64,000 nucleotides of DNA from Rotaria sordida (lineage: Eukaryota > Rotifera > Eurotatoria > Philodinida > Philodinidae): the NCBI GenBank assembly GCA_905250125.1, contig CAJNOL010000046.1, positions 124,001-188,000 of the forward strand, given 5' to 3'. Positions 1 through 11,243 of this stretch are shown here, in pieces (within the stretch, counting starts at the first letter, position 1; each line of letters begins with the position of its first letter). The notes beneath the pieces were generated by a model. That model saw only the letters and a program-made list of their open reading frames with translations. It made no database searches and was not told the origin of the DNA. The translations under genes were made by a program, and so were the position numbers.

Positions 1-2
1 CA

Positions 3-617
3 TTTATTATATTTGATCAACCAGATAGTGCTGCAAATGCATTAACATCTATGCAATCATTTCCATTATATGATAAACCATTACGTATACAATTTGCTAA
101 AACTGATAGTGATCTTATATCTAAACGTAAAAATACATTTGTTGAACGACCAAAACGTCGTGCTGATTCTGATTTACCATCAATATCAAAAAAAGAGAAA
201 CGTCGTCAACAAATAGCTGCTAAACAAGAACAACAACGTTTATTAAAAGCACAATTAGCAGCACAATTTCCTGGTTTACCAGCTGGAATGCCACCAATGA
301 TGCCTGGTATGCCACCAATGATGATTCCACCACCACCTATGATGAATCGTCCAGTTTTACATCCACCAATATTAGGTGGTGAAATGCCAAATAATATTTT
401 ATTTGTATCAAATATTCAAGATGCTAATGAAAGCATGTTAACAACATTATTTAAAGCATATAATGGTTTTCGTGAAGTTCGTCTTATTCCTGGTCGTGAA
501 GGTATTGCATTTGTTGAATTTGATCTTGAACATCATGCAGCTATGGCTAAAGATGGTTTACAAGGTTTTAAAATTACACCAGACAAAGCAATGATGATTA
601 CATTTGCTAAAAAATAG
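3..617 (+). CDS. U1A/U2B''/SNF-family snRNP protein, 3' part (partial)
   Basis: The reading frame is open from base 3, so the 5' end lies outside the window. The visible part is the end of RRM1 (FDQPDSAANALTSMQ, then the YDKPLRIQFAKTDSD strand typical of U1A), a basic linker, a Pro/Met-rich stretch (PGMPPMMPGMPPMM) and a full C-terminal RRM2 with RNP2-like ILFVSNI and RNP1-like EGIAFVEF motifs, ending in FAKK. This is the layout of U1A, U2B'' and fly sans fille: RRM1 binds U1/U2 snRNA hairpins in the spliceosome. No intron is seen in the visible part. A paralogue follows 103 bp downstream on the same strand. Whether this copy is functionally U1A or U2B'' cannot be told without RRM1. Confidence 0.9.
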   Translation, partial: FIIFDQPDSAANALTSMQSFPLYDKPLRIQFAKTDSDLISKRKNTFVERPKRRADSDLPSISKKEKRRQQIAAKQEQQRLLKAQLAAQFPGLPAGMPPMMPGMPPMMIPPPPMMNRPVLHPPILGGEMPNNILFVSNIQDANESMLTTLFKAYNGFREVRLIPGREGIAFVEFDLEHHAAMAKDGLQGFKITPDKAMMITFAKK

Positions 618-705
618 GCTTTTTGTTTGTTTTGTTCTTCATTATTGTTATAAACAACCGGCAGGAAAAAATAAAAAAATAAATGTATAACTTTAGTCAT
701 GTTTT

Positions 706-720
706 GTTTCTTTATTCTAG
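706..720 (+). promoter_or_regulatory. splice-acceptor-like site abutting a start codon (candidate spliced-leader site)
   Basis: A T-rich tract ends in CTAG immediately before the ATG at 721. No upstream exon of this gene is visible in the 103 bp after the previous stop codon. This is what a trans-splice acceptor of a downstream operon gene would look like; a short 5' UTR intron is the alternative. Confidence 0.45.
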
Positions 721-2051
721 ATGTCGAATACTACAGATAATGTTATGACGACAACAACAACATCATCGGTTGGAAATTCTATTCCACCTAATCATACACT
801 TTATGTTAATAATTTAAATGGAAAAATTAAAAAACAACAATTAAGAAAATCACTTTATAATTTATTTGTTTCATATGGACGTGTTATTGGTATTATAGCT
901 ATGAAAGGTGTTAAAATGCGTGGGCAAGCATTTATTGTTTTTGATGATATTCAAAATTCTACAACAGCATTACGTTCATTACAAGGTTTAATGTTTTATG
1001 GTAAACCAATGCATTTATCATATGCTAAGCGTGATTCCGATGCAATACGTTTTTCAAAAGAACAAATTGCTGAAAAGACAGCTGCATTAGCTGCAACTAG
1101 TCAACCAGAACCAAAACAACGTAAAGAAAAACCTCGTATACCACCACCACCATCTCAACCACCACCGGATCGTGCACTTCATGAACAACATATAGGTAAG
1201 AATCTGAGATGTTAATGACTGGTTATTGTTCGAGATCGAACTCAGTCCGGTTCAAACGGTTAAATGATTGACTTCTTCGACCTACGGGTTAATATAAATT
1301 TTATTAGAGTGAATGTGACTGTGGGTTTGTGATTCAGTACGTCTAAGAGGAGTTCTACATCTTACATCCAAATCACATTTATATGTGTACATACTTCAAC
1401 ACAAGTAAGTAAATGAGTAGAACGAAAGAAATAGTGGAAGCAAGTAAATCAATGGAAAAATGAAGGACGAAAAGCAAAATTTGTAAACAGGTTGAATCTG
1501 TGAGTACACGTAAAACTGATGAAATCCGTACATGAACTATGATCGATATGATGATACGAAAAGAATTCTTATTCAAAATGATTTTCTTTTTTAGCATTGA
1601 TGAATTCAGAAGAAGTCAATCGTACAGCTATTGCTATTGCAGCAGCTGAAGCTGAATTACAAGAATTACCATTACGTGATCGTACACGTCGAATTCAATC
1701 GGTTATTGCTGCACAAACAACATTAGTCGGTACTGCTGTACCAATGATGACAGAAGTACAAACGAATTCAACACTTTTTGCTACGAATTTACCTAATGAA
1801 ACAACACGTGAAGCATTAGAAATGTTATTTCGTCAATTTTCTGGTTATTGTGATGTTCGACTTGTACCTGGACGTGAAGGAATTGCTTTTATTGATTTTG
1901 ATAATGAAGGAGGTGCTGCTTCAGCTAAAGGTAACTTTATTCATTATTATATTAATTTCTATTGTATTCTTCTTCGAATTTTATAGATGCTCTCAATGGT
2001 TTTAAGATTTCGGCAACAAATGCAATGTCCGTTACGTTTGCCAAAAAATAA
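721..2051 (+). CDS. second U1A/U2B''-like two-RRM snRNP protein
   Basis: Exons 721-1195, 1595-1930 and 1987-2051. RRM1 starts with HTLYVNNLNGKIKK, close to the U1A/SNF beginning, and contains the RNP1-like GQAFIVF. A Pro-rich and then acidic/Ala-rich linker leads to RRM2 (TLFATNLPN; EGIAFIDF; final FAKK). Intron 1 is 399 bp, long for this genome; intron 2 is 56 bp. The gene is a diverged paralogue of the copy ending at 617, so U1A-like and U2B''-like roles may be split between neighbours. Joining across both introns preserves frame to the stop at 2049-2051. The ATG was chosen because an acceptor-like CTAG directly precedes it and RRM1 begins about 25 residues later. Confidence 0.88.
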
Positions 2052-2270
2052 CAAATGATATTTTCAGGATGATATGATTTCTTTTTTTTTTGTTTTATAT
2101 ATGAAGCTCTGATAGAACCGAAGTGTTGTTATTGTTGTTTTCGTGTTACTTTTTTAAAAATAAAAAAAAAGAACGAAAGATCGTTTTGAAAGAGCGCCTA
2201 AAACTGACATTGAACAGATACAGATACACAAAAAAATATTAGGTATATGATTTTTATAATTAGAGATAAT

Positions 2271-2283
2271 ATTTATATTTTAG
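2271..2283 (+). promoter_or_regulatory. acceptor-like site 28 nt before a start codon (candidate spliced-leader site)
   Basis: A T-rich run ending in TTTAG precedes the ATG of the SNARE gene at 2312, within a 260-bp gap between same-strand genes. Confidence 0.35.
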
Positions 2284-2311
2284 ATTATCTTATTAATTTA
2301 CTTCATATTCA

Positions 2312-2726
2312 ATGAATACGCTAGAAAGTCAAAATGATGGATATTCAGAAGAATTAGCTGTCAAAGCCTCTCGACTTAAGCATGTTTGTTACTATAGTAA
2401 TTGAAAATCTCTTTTAACAATTTTTTTTCGTTAAAGATTGCATTTGATATTGAAAAAGAAACAAAAGAACACAATCGTTTTCTTCAATCAATGGTAAATT
2501 GAAATATAATCATATTAATAAATGGTATTCATTTATTTATTTTTTTTCATTATAGCATTTTGATTTTGAAACAGCACGTAGTTTTCTCGGCGGTAGTTCT
2601 CGTCATTTGACTTATGTAATGTCAAGTGGACGAGGCAATCGGCGTATAATGTGCTATGTTATTGGTGCAATTATTTTTGCTTTTCTTTTTCTTTATTATA
2701 CTGTCAGTTCATTTCGAAATAAGTAA
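2312..2726 (+). CDS. BET1L/GS15-like Golgi Qc-SNARE
   Basis: Exons 2312-2383, 2437-2493 and 2556-2726, both introns phase 0, give 99 residues. The protein has a short N-terminus, a SNARE helix (conserved NRFLQSM...FDFETA...FLGG), a basic SSGRGNRRI segment and one C-terminal membrane span (CYVIGAIIFAFLFLYYTV) with only a few residues after it. This is the type of tail-anchored SNAREs that act in Golgi transport. At the ionic zero layer an Asp stands where BET1 has Gln; from family knowledge this favours the GS15/BET1L branch. None of the three exons would stand out as an ORF alone. The gene is packed 182 bp upstream of the next start codon. Confidence 0.82.
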
Positions 2727-2895
2727 TATAATATCTATATTTGTATATAAATATATAATGATTTTTCTTTTTATGAAATAATCTCTTTTATTAACAGAAA
2801 AATATCATTTTTTTTTTAAACATATTTGCTTAGTTAATGCTTTGTTATTCAAATAAAATAAAACTTATATTAGATATATATATATTTAATATTTC

Positions 2896-2906
2896 TGGGT
2901 TTTTAG
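2896..2906 (+). promoter_or_regulatory. acceptor-like site 2 nt before a start codon (candidate spliced-leader site)
   Basis: GGGTTTTTAG ends two bases before the ATG at 2909. The open frame extends upstream to 2837, but the upstream residues are low-complexity and the acceptor favours 2909 as the true start. Confidence 0.4.
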
Positions 2907-2908
2907 AT

Positions 2909-3202
2909 ATGAATCTTTTACGTCGTCCTCTTCGTCCTCGTCTTCGACCACTATTACTTAGTGATATAACAGTAGATGGACAAAGTGAACCTTTATCACC
3001 ACTTTCATCAGTATCAAGTTCTACAAGTAATTCAGCTCCATCATCACGACCATCAAGTCATACTCGATCACCACGTTATTTACCACCATTAGTTGAAGAA
3101 GCTAGTCATCATGTTAGTCTTGTAACACCATTTCAAAGTGAACAACCAACAATTGTTGATCATTTAACTGTAGCAATGAATGATGATGAAGAAAAAGACG
3201 AC

Positions 3203-3235
<33 letters not shown>

Positions 3236-6210
3236 AATGATACTGAAAAAAAAAGAATTTCACGATTAAAAAAATCTAAAAAATTATTAAAACCACTTAA
3301 AACACGTGAATATTCACAATTTAGTGCATTACATCATGCAGTAACAACATCAAAAGTACGAACACTTAATCGAACACCAAAATTTAAAGGACCACCTGGT
3401 TTACCAGCTAGACGAACACGTTCATTTCATGATATTAAATTACGTTATACACAAATAACAGATGATGATACTTATACTACTGTTAATCAATTTACATTTA
3501 ATGATTTTATTCTTCATTCATCAACATCCAAAAGACATCCATATGAAGAATGTGCATTAGAAAAAGCTATTTTATCGAAATATACTTATAAACAAATATG
3601 TGAAATGATTGCTGAACGTGTTTGGGCCGAACGTGGTGAAAGTGGAAAAGTAAATTAAATTTTAAAAAAATCATTTTTTTTTTTGCGAATCTAAATAATT
3701 TTATTATTTAGATTCATGTACAAACACTTGTACCTAATGTTGAACCATTTCAAAATCGAGTACCTATGCATCAAATTGTAACTGAAATGGCTCTTGTTCT
3801 CCGACAACATATGTCACAGATACTTGGTAATTTGATTTAAAAAAACAAAAAACAAAAATGAAAGAAAAATGTTGATGTTCTTTTTATTTAGGTTCAAAAC
3901 TTAAAATGAATATCCGGGCATTACCAAGTTGGCGTCAAAAAGAAGGTGCTCATACAGAAATTCTTCTTTATGAAACTGAAGATAGAGAAGAATCACAAAA
4001 TGATGCAAAAAATGTATCAAAAGAAAGTAATATTAGCATTAAAATAGAATTAAACATTTGTTGCTGTTGGTTTTTTTATAATATAGATTCACTTCATATT
4101 AAACGTGATACAGGCGCCGAAATTGCTGTTCTTGATAGTTTATTAAAAAATGGAAATCATTTAGATTTACGTGCTTTTACACTTGAATATTTACCGGATA
4201 TTTCACTTATGTTTACAACATTACTTGCAATTGATCTATCCTATAATTGTTTACATGTAAGATTTAAAATAGGTAACAAAACAAAATCTTTAGTATTCTT
4301 TTTTTTTTGTCTTCATAGACTATACCAAACGAATTATTCGAATGTACGAAACTTGAACATCTCTATTTACGTCATAATCCAATCTCATCCATACCACTGG
4401 GAATGAATAATCTCAAAACACTTATTTTTCTTGATATGTCATTTTGTGAATTGCATGGCGCATTACCTGATAGGTATACAATTGTTATTCGAAAATAAAT
4501 CAATAAAACAAAAACATTTTTTTGTTTTGGTTAAATAGTTTATTTGGTTTAATTAATCTTCGTCATTTGGATGTATCATATAATCGTTTAACGAATGTTC
4601 CAAGTGGAATATCAAATTTAAAGTATGTATCGGATGACTCATAAATAGTGAATCTTTCAATATTTCTGGTTTTTTTTTCTATTCAACTCTTAGAAATGAT
4701 TGTGTTCCTAGAAGATTCCGAGTCAAATTCTCTACGAAGATTTTATTAGACTTATTTTTGTAGAAAGTTAAGGAGAGAAAACCAAATGAAGAATGTCGAA
4801 CACATAGAAAAGGTCTAAGTTTTTTAAGTTATTTTATTTTAGAAACTTCAGAGTGTTTTAAACAATTCTATAAACAATGAAACAAAAGTAAAAAAATTTT
4901 TTTTGAGTATGTTGAAATATGATCGTGCTCATTGTGTAATCTTAAAGTTTGTTCAACTCCAACCAAATATCAAAAATATCGAATATTCCAAAAAACTCAG
5001 TTGAAAATGATTCGATCTGCCATTGCCTTAGTTTTTAGTCGATGGGATTTAAAACGAAAACCATTAGATAAATTTTCGCCACTGAATCTGATACACGAGT
5101 CATTTCACACTGAAATAAAAAAACTCCAGCTTCGCAGATACTATTTTGATTTAGTTATCCAATTTTGTCCAGAAACTCGGTTACTATAGATTGAAATAGC
5201 TAAGTTTCTTCGAAGCATCGTTAAGAGATCGACATCGATGCAAGTCTTTAAGATCGCTTTCGCATTTATTCTATTAATATTGATTGATAGAGTTTAACAA
5301 GAACTATAATAGGTGTATACCCACTCCTCTTTTTATCATTCAACTCAATGCAGGTATTCGGACAGAACGATTTTTTCAGTGTAAAAACATGGTCCATGCT
5401 TCTATTTGTTGAGTATTTTTTGTTGCAAACATTCTCTGAAACTTTCTATAAGAAATGAGTCGGATTAGATTTTCGTAGAAAATTTGACAGCGTCTCTATT
5501 AGAAAAACAATTAGGTTTAAGAATAAAATAGGAAAAAGTTCTAAGCAACATACTGAGAGGTTTATTATTTTTGAACAATTCAGCATATTATTTAAATATT
5601 TATCAATATTAGAAATCTTCGACAATTAGTTTGTGATGGAAATGAAATAAGTTGTTTACCATCACGTATGATTTGTATGGAAAATCTTCGATTAATTACA
5701 GCAAAAAATACATGGCTATTACCACAATTAGCTAAAGATGAATGTTCAATAAAACCTCAAGTAATCATAAATATTTAATAAGAAAATTTTATATTTATTT
5801 GATTTATAGAAATTACTTGAATTACTTACTGTTCGTTTAAGTAAATATCATTGGAAACGTTTTTTACAAAAAATTCCTGATTCATCAAAAACATTATTAT
5901 TTAGGTATGTTACATATTTCTACAGATAATCCAAGAAGACTTTTCATGTTTTGTTTTTCTTTTTTTTCTCATTAGTGCTCAATTATGTGATTCTTGTTCG
6001 GGTTTACGAGTTTCAAATGGTTATCGTACAATTATAATATGTCAAAATTTATTTGGTATTAAATCTTTGCCTATACTCTTTATTAGTTGTACACCTGAAT
6101 GTATACAAAAATTACTCATTGATGAAAATAATAATACTAATATTCCGTCCAAAAATTCTTTTATTGTTAATGATCAATTTATTTCTAAACTCAAACAACG
6201 TCAAATGTGA
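2909..6210 (+). CDS. leucine-rich repeat protein with disordered N-terminus and C-terminal Cys cluster
   Basis: Nine exons: 2909-3649, 3712-3826, 3892-4026, 4087-4256, 4319-4473, 4539-4622, 5613-5760, 5810-5904 and 5976-6210; frame closes at 625 residues. The N-terminal third is Ser/Pro-rich with a run of about 14 Asp encoded by a GAT microsatellite (3199-3240). After a conserved-looking helical region come LRRs (LTNVPSGISNLK, LEHLYLRHNPISSIP, LRHLDVSYNRL). The C-terminus has CDSC...C...CTPEC, possibly zinc-binding. LRRs mediate protein contacts; a specific partner is unknown and I do not assign it to a named family. Intron 6 is about 990 bp because of an inserted fold-back element; the others are 49-71 bp. 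TRMT112 starts 105 bp after the stop. Confidence 0.8.
4697..5514. repeat. long inverted-repeat (fold-back) element in an LRR-gene intron
   Basis: The left arm near 4697-4772 and right arm near 5440-5514 are imperfect reverse complements over about 75 bp; both contain TCTACGAA and end in TAGAAAGTT. Pairing continues patchily inward. The element accounts for almost all of this unusually long intron. The interior open frame at 4932-5189 resembles no protein I know. Confidence 0.65.
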
Positions 6211-6292
6211 TAATGAATTTTTTTTTACGTTTTTTTTTTGAATTTTTTTTCACCAATAATAACAGTAAATATTTACATATATATAATCTCAC

Positions 6293-6306
6293 TAATTTCT
6301 TTTTAG
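6293..6306 (+). promoter_or_regulatory. acceptor-like site 9 nt before TRMT112 start (candidate spliced-leader site)
   Basis: TTTCTTTTTAG ends nine bases before the ATG at 6316, in a 105-bp intergenic gap after the LRR-gene stop. Confidence 0.45.
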
Positions 6307-6315
6307 ATAAATAAA

Positions 6316-6754
6316 ATGAAGTTAATAACGCATAATATGCTTACATCAAATATACTCAAAGGAGTAACAAGAGGTTTTCCATTAAAAATCAAAGCTGATA
6401 AAATGGAACATATTTCGGTGGATTATAATCGTGATTTTATAGCTCGTATTATACCACGTATTGAATATGATGCATTACGGGCAGCTGTTAATGATGTACG
6501 CTTTTTTTTCTTGTTTGATTTTTTGTTTTCGTAAATTATTTGTTTTGTTTTTGTAGCTTGGTTTGAATGAATCATTACCAGAGGCAATGTCAGAAACTTT
6601 ACAACAAGATGATGAATTTCTTAAGACAATGCATAAAGTTTTACTTGAATATGAAGTTGAAGAAGGTGAACTTATTTGTCCGGAAACTGGTAGAAAATTT
6701 CCAATTTCAAAAGGTATTCCGAATATGTTATTACAAGAAACTGAAGTATCTTAA
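6316..6754 (+). CDS. TRMT112: TRM112-like multifunctional methyltransferase activator subunit
   Basis: Exons 6316-6495 and 6557-6754 (61-bp intron, phase 0) give 125 residues, the same length as human TRMT112. The start MKLITHNML, the central GFPLKI and the C-terminal CPETGRKFPISKGIPNMLL are hallmarks of the family. TRM112 is a small obligate partner that stabilises several SAM-dependent methyltransferases acting on tRNA (TRMT11, ALKBH8), rRNA (BUD23, METTL5) and the release factor eRF1 (HEMK2). A polyadenylation signal AATAAA lies at 6819-6824. Its place in a close-packed gene cluster suits a constitutive housekeeping gene. Confidence 0.96.
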
Positions 6755-6989
6755 ATAATTACTTTGTTGTAATTATTATTATATTTGTTCTTGTGTTTTT
6801 TTTTGTTGTTATTGATCAAATAAAGATAAAAGACAAGTAAATGGTTACTTTTTTTTTATTCGTTACAAATAATAAGATCTAATAAAAAAAAAGAAGAATG
6901 AAGATCATCAGTTCTATATAGCCTTAACCAAAAATCAAGGATTGACAAAATCGAGAAATGTTTCGTTTTTTTTTAATTATTTTTAAGTT

Positions 6990-7003
6990 CATATTTATTA
7001 TAG
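6990..7003 (+). promoter_or_regulatory. acceptor-like site 11 nt before PAQR3-like start (candidate spliced-leader site)
   Basis: A T-rich stretch ends in TATAG at 7003, eleven bases before the ATG at 7015. Confidence 0.4.
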
Positions 7004-7014
7004 ATTAAATTCTC

Positions 7015-8435
7015 ATGGGTCAAGGTCAACATATACTGAATGATAAGTCCGATAGACCACATTCACAAAAACCTCAATCAAAAAATGTCGACAAAATCCA
7101 TCGATTATATTCATTTGAAATGATACCTGAATATCTTCAATCAAATCCATATATTCGAACAGGATATCGATATGGTTTAACTTTTAAAGGTTGTTTAATT
7201 AGGTAATTATTACTTCAATCTTAAATTATTATTATTATTAAAAATCTTTGAGAAAATTTTATTTTTAATATTATATAGTTTACTTTATTTAAATAATGAA
7301 TCGGTGAATGTTTGGTCACATGTAATTGGTGCTGGTCTTTTTATATACTTTTTCTTTCGTGATATATATATGGGTAATGCTTTACCATTATTGATATCAT
7401 CAGTTGATTATTATGTTGTATTATTTTATACTTTTTCTGTCATTGTAAGTCTATTTATATTTCTTGTCTTTTTTTTATGAAACACAATCTAAAAGAAGAG
7501 TTGAAGTATATAGGTAAAGATTTGAATTTTCTCAATAGACGCTCTTAATATATGATCACAGATTGTATGTGAATAACGTCTTGTCATAATATATGAATTA
7601 CTTCTTGATTGCATTTTTGGAGAATTAAGTAAAATGATGATGAAGAAATCTGTCCTAAGATATTGAGAATAGAATAATCTTCATATGATTGACAAGAGTA
7701 GCGACATTATGTTTCACGTTTTAATCTCACAGAGATTACGTTAATAATTTTTTTAAATGATTTTATTCTTTGAATTTATAATTACAGATATGTATGGTAT
7801 GTTCTGTTGCATTTCATCTTTTTGGTTGTATGTCATCACGAGCATTTGCTGATTGTCTTAAATTAGATTTATGTGGTATTGGATTTGGTATTCTTGGATG
7901 TTATTTATGTGGTATTCATATTTCATTTGAATGTTATCGTACTTGGAGATTACGATATGAAACAATAATTATTGGTATAATATTTATTGCTGTCATTTAT
8001 TATGTACAAGGAATAAAACAATATATAACACAAAATATTCATGTAACTTTATTTGTAACTATATCACTTCTTGGTATATTACCAGGTTTACATTGGTATT
8101 ATCTTCATGGTGGTTGGTCAAATCAACATGTACAAGAGTTTTTTCCGAAATTATTTATACTTTATGGAATATTAGGTATTGGTGCGTTGGCTTATTTAAC
8201 AAAATTTCCTGAAAGATTTTTTCCAGGTATAATTTTTATTTCTATATTATGAATATTTATTATGATATTCAAAGAACAAGATATATATTTTTTTGTTTAT
8301 AATCTAGGTTATTTTGATATTTTATTAGCAAGTCATCAAATTTGGCATTTTTCAGTATTAGCTGCATTTATTTGGTGGTATCAAAATGGTATTGAATTAT
8401 TACAGTATTATGTAATCAATCCTTGTAATGCTTAA
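7015..8435 (+). CDS. PAQR3-like seven-span membrane protein (progestin/adipoQ receptor family)
   Basis: Exons 7015-7202, 7279-7444, 7788-8226 and 8308-8435 give 306 residues; human PAQR3 has 311. Landmarks follow PAQR3 in order: IPEYLQSNPYI near the start, NESVNVWSHVIG before TM1, CSVAFHLFGC, the LDLCGIGFGILGCY span, PERFFPG and the final SHQIWH. The His in VAFH, the Asp in KLDLCG and the two His of SHQIWH are the expected zinc ligands of the PAQR fold. PAQR3 sits in the Golgi and tethers RAF1 away from the plasma membrane in mammals; conservation of that role here is inference. Intron 2 (343 bp) holds a fold-back element. Confidence 0.92.
7477..7719. repeat. short fold-back element in the PAQR3-like gene intron
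   Basis: ATGAAACACAAT at the left and ATTATGTTTCACGT at the right are reverse complements with mismatches. A second inner block (TTTTCTCAATA against TATTGAGAATAGA) also pairs. Total is about 243 bp, explaining why this intron is 343 bp rather than about 60-80. Confidence 0.5.
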
Positions 8436-11081
8436 ATTCAAATAGAATAGAAGATTTTTGATTTGATTTGATTTTTTTTATTTTTTATATTTTATTTTGA
8501 AATATTTCTTAAATCTCATGCTTTTTTTATTTACCACTAAATCTTTGTTTTTTATGCATTTAGTTAGTAATGACTAAAATGGTTTGTTTTTTTTTTTTGA
8601 ATGTTTATTTATAAGTTTTTTCTGTGATAAATAAATTTACAACACACTGATAATTTCTAGACTATTGATGAAAAGGAAAGATGTAATTCGAGCTTGAAGT
8701 ATTTTCCAATAGAAGAATAAAAATATGTATAATCAGCCTGCCCAGCTAAAAAAGAATCATGTTCGTTTGAAACTTTTTTTTTTGTTAATGTTGTCATATA
8801 TTCTACATCGATAGACGTCATCTGTTTTGAATAATAGTGAAAATAAATGATAGTTATCTATTATCGTGAAGTTTGCTGTCTTAGCTTCAAACACATAAAA
8901 ATATATTGTTCAAAACAAGAGAATTTTCAGGAATATGAGCTTTTGCTTTTTTTAAACAGCTCTAATGAAATGAGTTTTTTTTTTGTGAGAGTGCTATCAT
9001 GACATTCTAGTCATGTAAAGTCATCACAGTTCAGTCAAGTGAAATAAAAAGTGCTAGTTAAACTAGAACTTTCATAGATCATGTTGCTATGTAAATTTTA
9101 GCTCTTTGTCAAATTAAATTGCTATATTATGACAATCCGAAGGTCAAAAGAAAGGTGATTATGTTATGTGTGGACATGTCGTAATTGATATACTTTAATA
9201 CACAAAAGAAAGCAGTCAGTACTCGAAATGAAATTTTATTAATTATTTTAGATGTAAAATCATCAAAAACCTACTTATTTTCTTCGATAGAAACAGTATA
9301 TTTATCGTCCAAAATAATTAGAAATGGATATAATTAAACCATTAATATTGAATTAACAAAGGTAAATGCTTCACAGATTTACTTCTTAGTTGCATACTGT
9401 GATATTTATAAAATATGAAAATATTAAAGCATTACATTTGTTGGAAAATTGAAAAGAAAAAGTATTTTGTTTCGATGTCAAAAGCAAATTCCTTCAGTGA
9501 ATATTATTCAAATATCTGAAACTGAACTCAATAATTAATTCAGGCAATAATCATTGAATTTCAGAATAATAATAACAACAATATGTAATCTTCTAGTCGA
9601 TATTTTATTCTTACATTGTCATTCAGATAGATAAATAAAATAAATCATTATAATTAGATACAAACACAATAAAAAATTCACATAAAATTAATGTTAATAG
9701 AAACAAGTGAGTAGGAACAGTTAATAATCACTATATAGAATAAAAATTCGATAGACACTAATATCTAAAACGTTCATTTCATATCATTTTCAACACAAAT
9801 ATTTACTTTTTAAAGTTATGAATAGATGTACATGTGAATTTCTTTAATGTAATAAATATTTGAAGATAGAAAAAGAATCGTATGACTGATACGATTAAGA
9901 CATTAGAAATTATTAAACTATAAAAACGTTTTTGTTAGTTATTATGTGACTTACATTCGTTAGAAAAGAAAGCACTAATAAACTGAATGTAAATGCAATT
10001 TGATGGATATATCTTATCGAATTTTTTAAAAATTTCGTAGAAAGAAAAAAGATCTTAGAATAAATTACTTTACTTAAAAATTGAATAATGATATAAATGC
10101 TGAAGAAGAAAGAAAACTATCCTACAAAAATATGTATCTCTCCTATACCGAAGATCTGGAAAAAACTTCTGTGAATGCCATCAATTTCATTTAATATTTT
10201 CTAAATTAATGATAAAAAAATTGATTAGTTGATAATTCTTTATTTCAGGAAAAACAAAGAAGTTTTATTGAAAATTAAAAACGATTAAAATTCATGAAAT
10301 CTTAAAATATATCAAATTTATCACACGATCTAAATTTAAGAAAGAATTCTTTTCAAGTAATTTTAATAAGATAATAAGTCAGCATAACTAGTCAGCAATA
10401 ATTCATACATGAGATGTGTTCAAACTCAACACTTAAGATAGCTGAATCTACTATTGAAACAAGCACGATCGATTGTGTGTGAAATGAAAGCATTTCTATT
10501 CTTGAACAGGTTTGCATGCTCCAAACAGATGAAATCTTTCTTAGAATCGCCATGAATTAAATATTAATTAAAAATACACAAAGTGTTCTTTCAATATATG
10601 ACCTTTATATAAATGTTAGATGTCTATAAAATGAAATAATGTATTCACAAATCATCTTTATTTTTGATAAAATTCCATAAAAAAACTCGCTTATATTGTT
10701 AATTATCGTAATAAAAACGACATCTTCAGATAGAAATCAACAAGTTCTATGGAACAGACCTATTTCGAGCGTAGTTTAATTTAATTTCCGTAGGCGATTT
10801 CTAGAAATACTTCATTACAGAATTTCGTTAGCATTCCAAAATTCCGATGTTTTTAGACTAGGGATGGGCCATTTTATTTAACGCGAGCGACTTAATTAAA
10901 AACATTTATTAACTACCTCTACTTAACACTCAATATTAAATGGTAAGTTTTTCTGTTTAACATATAATTCATTAATATTAAGTATTAATGGATCACTTAA
11001 TCATTAGTATTAATATTAAGTGATTGACGTGAAGAAAATACTATCGTCAGTTCCTAGAACTTTTTAGGGCTACTTAGAGGC

Positions 11082-11243
11082 GCACTGGTGGGCTGAAAAT
11101 ACTAGCGACTCGCTGGACTTATGTATGTGGCAAGTCAATCAAATTTAAAGGAATGAAAAAAATTTTCTTTTGTTCTCTCGAATTCAATTGGCTTGCTGCA
11201 CAAGGGTAGTAAGTTGCTAGTGTTTCCAAGCCACCAGTGAAAA
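11082..11243. repeat. short element with about 30-bp terminal inverted repeats
   Basis: CACTGGTGGGCTGAAAATAC at the left pairs with the right end, whose reverse complement reads CACTGGTGGCTTGGAAACAC followed by TAGC in both arms. About 160 bp overall, MITE-sized. Confidence 0.5.

Noticed and set aside
1379..1597. 72-residue minus-strand open frame
   Set aside because: Lies in intron 1 of the snRNP gene; AT-rich, hydrophobic by composition, no splice partners.
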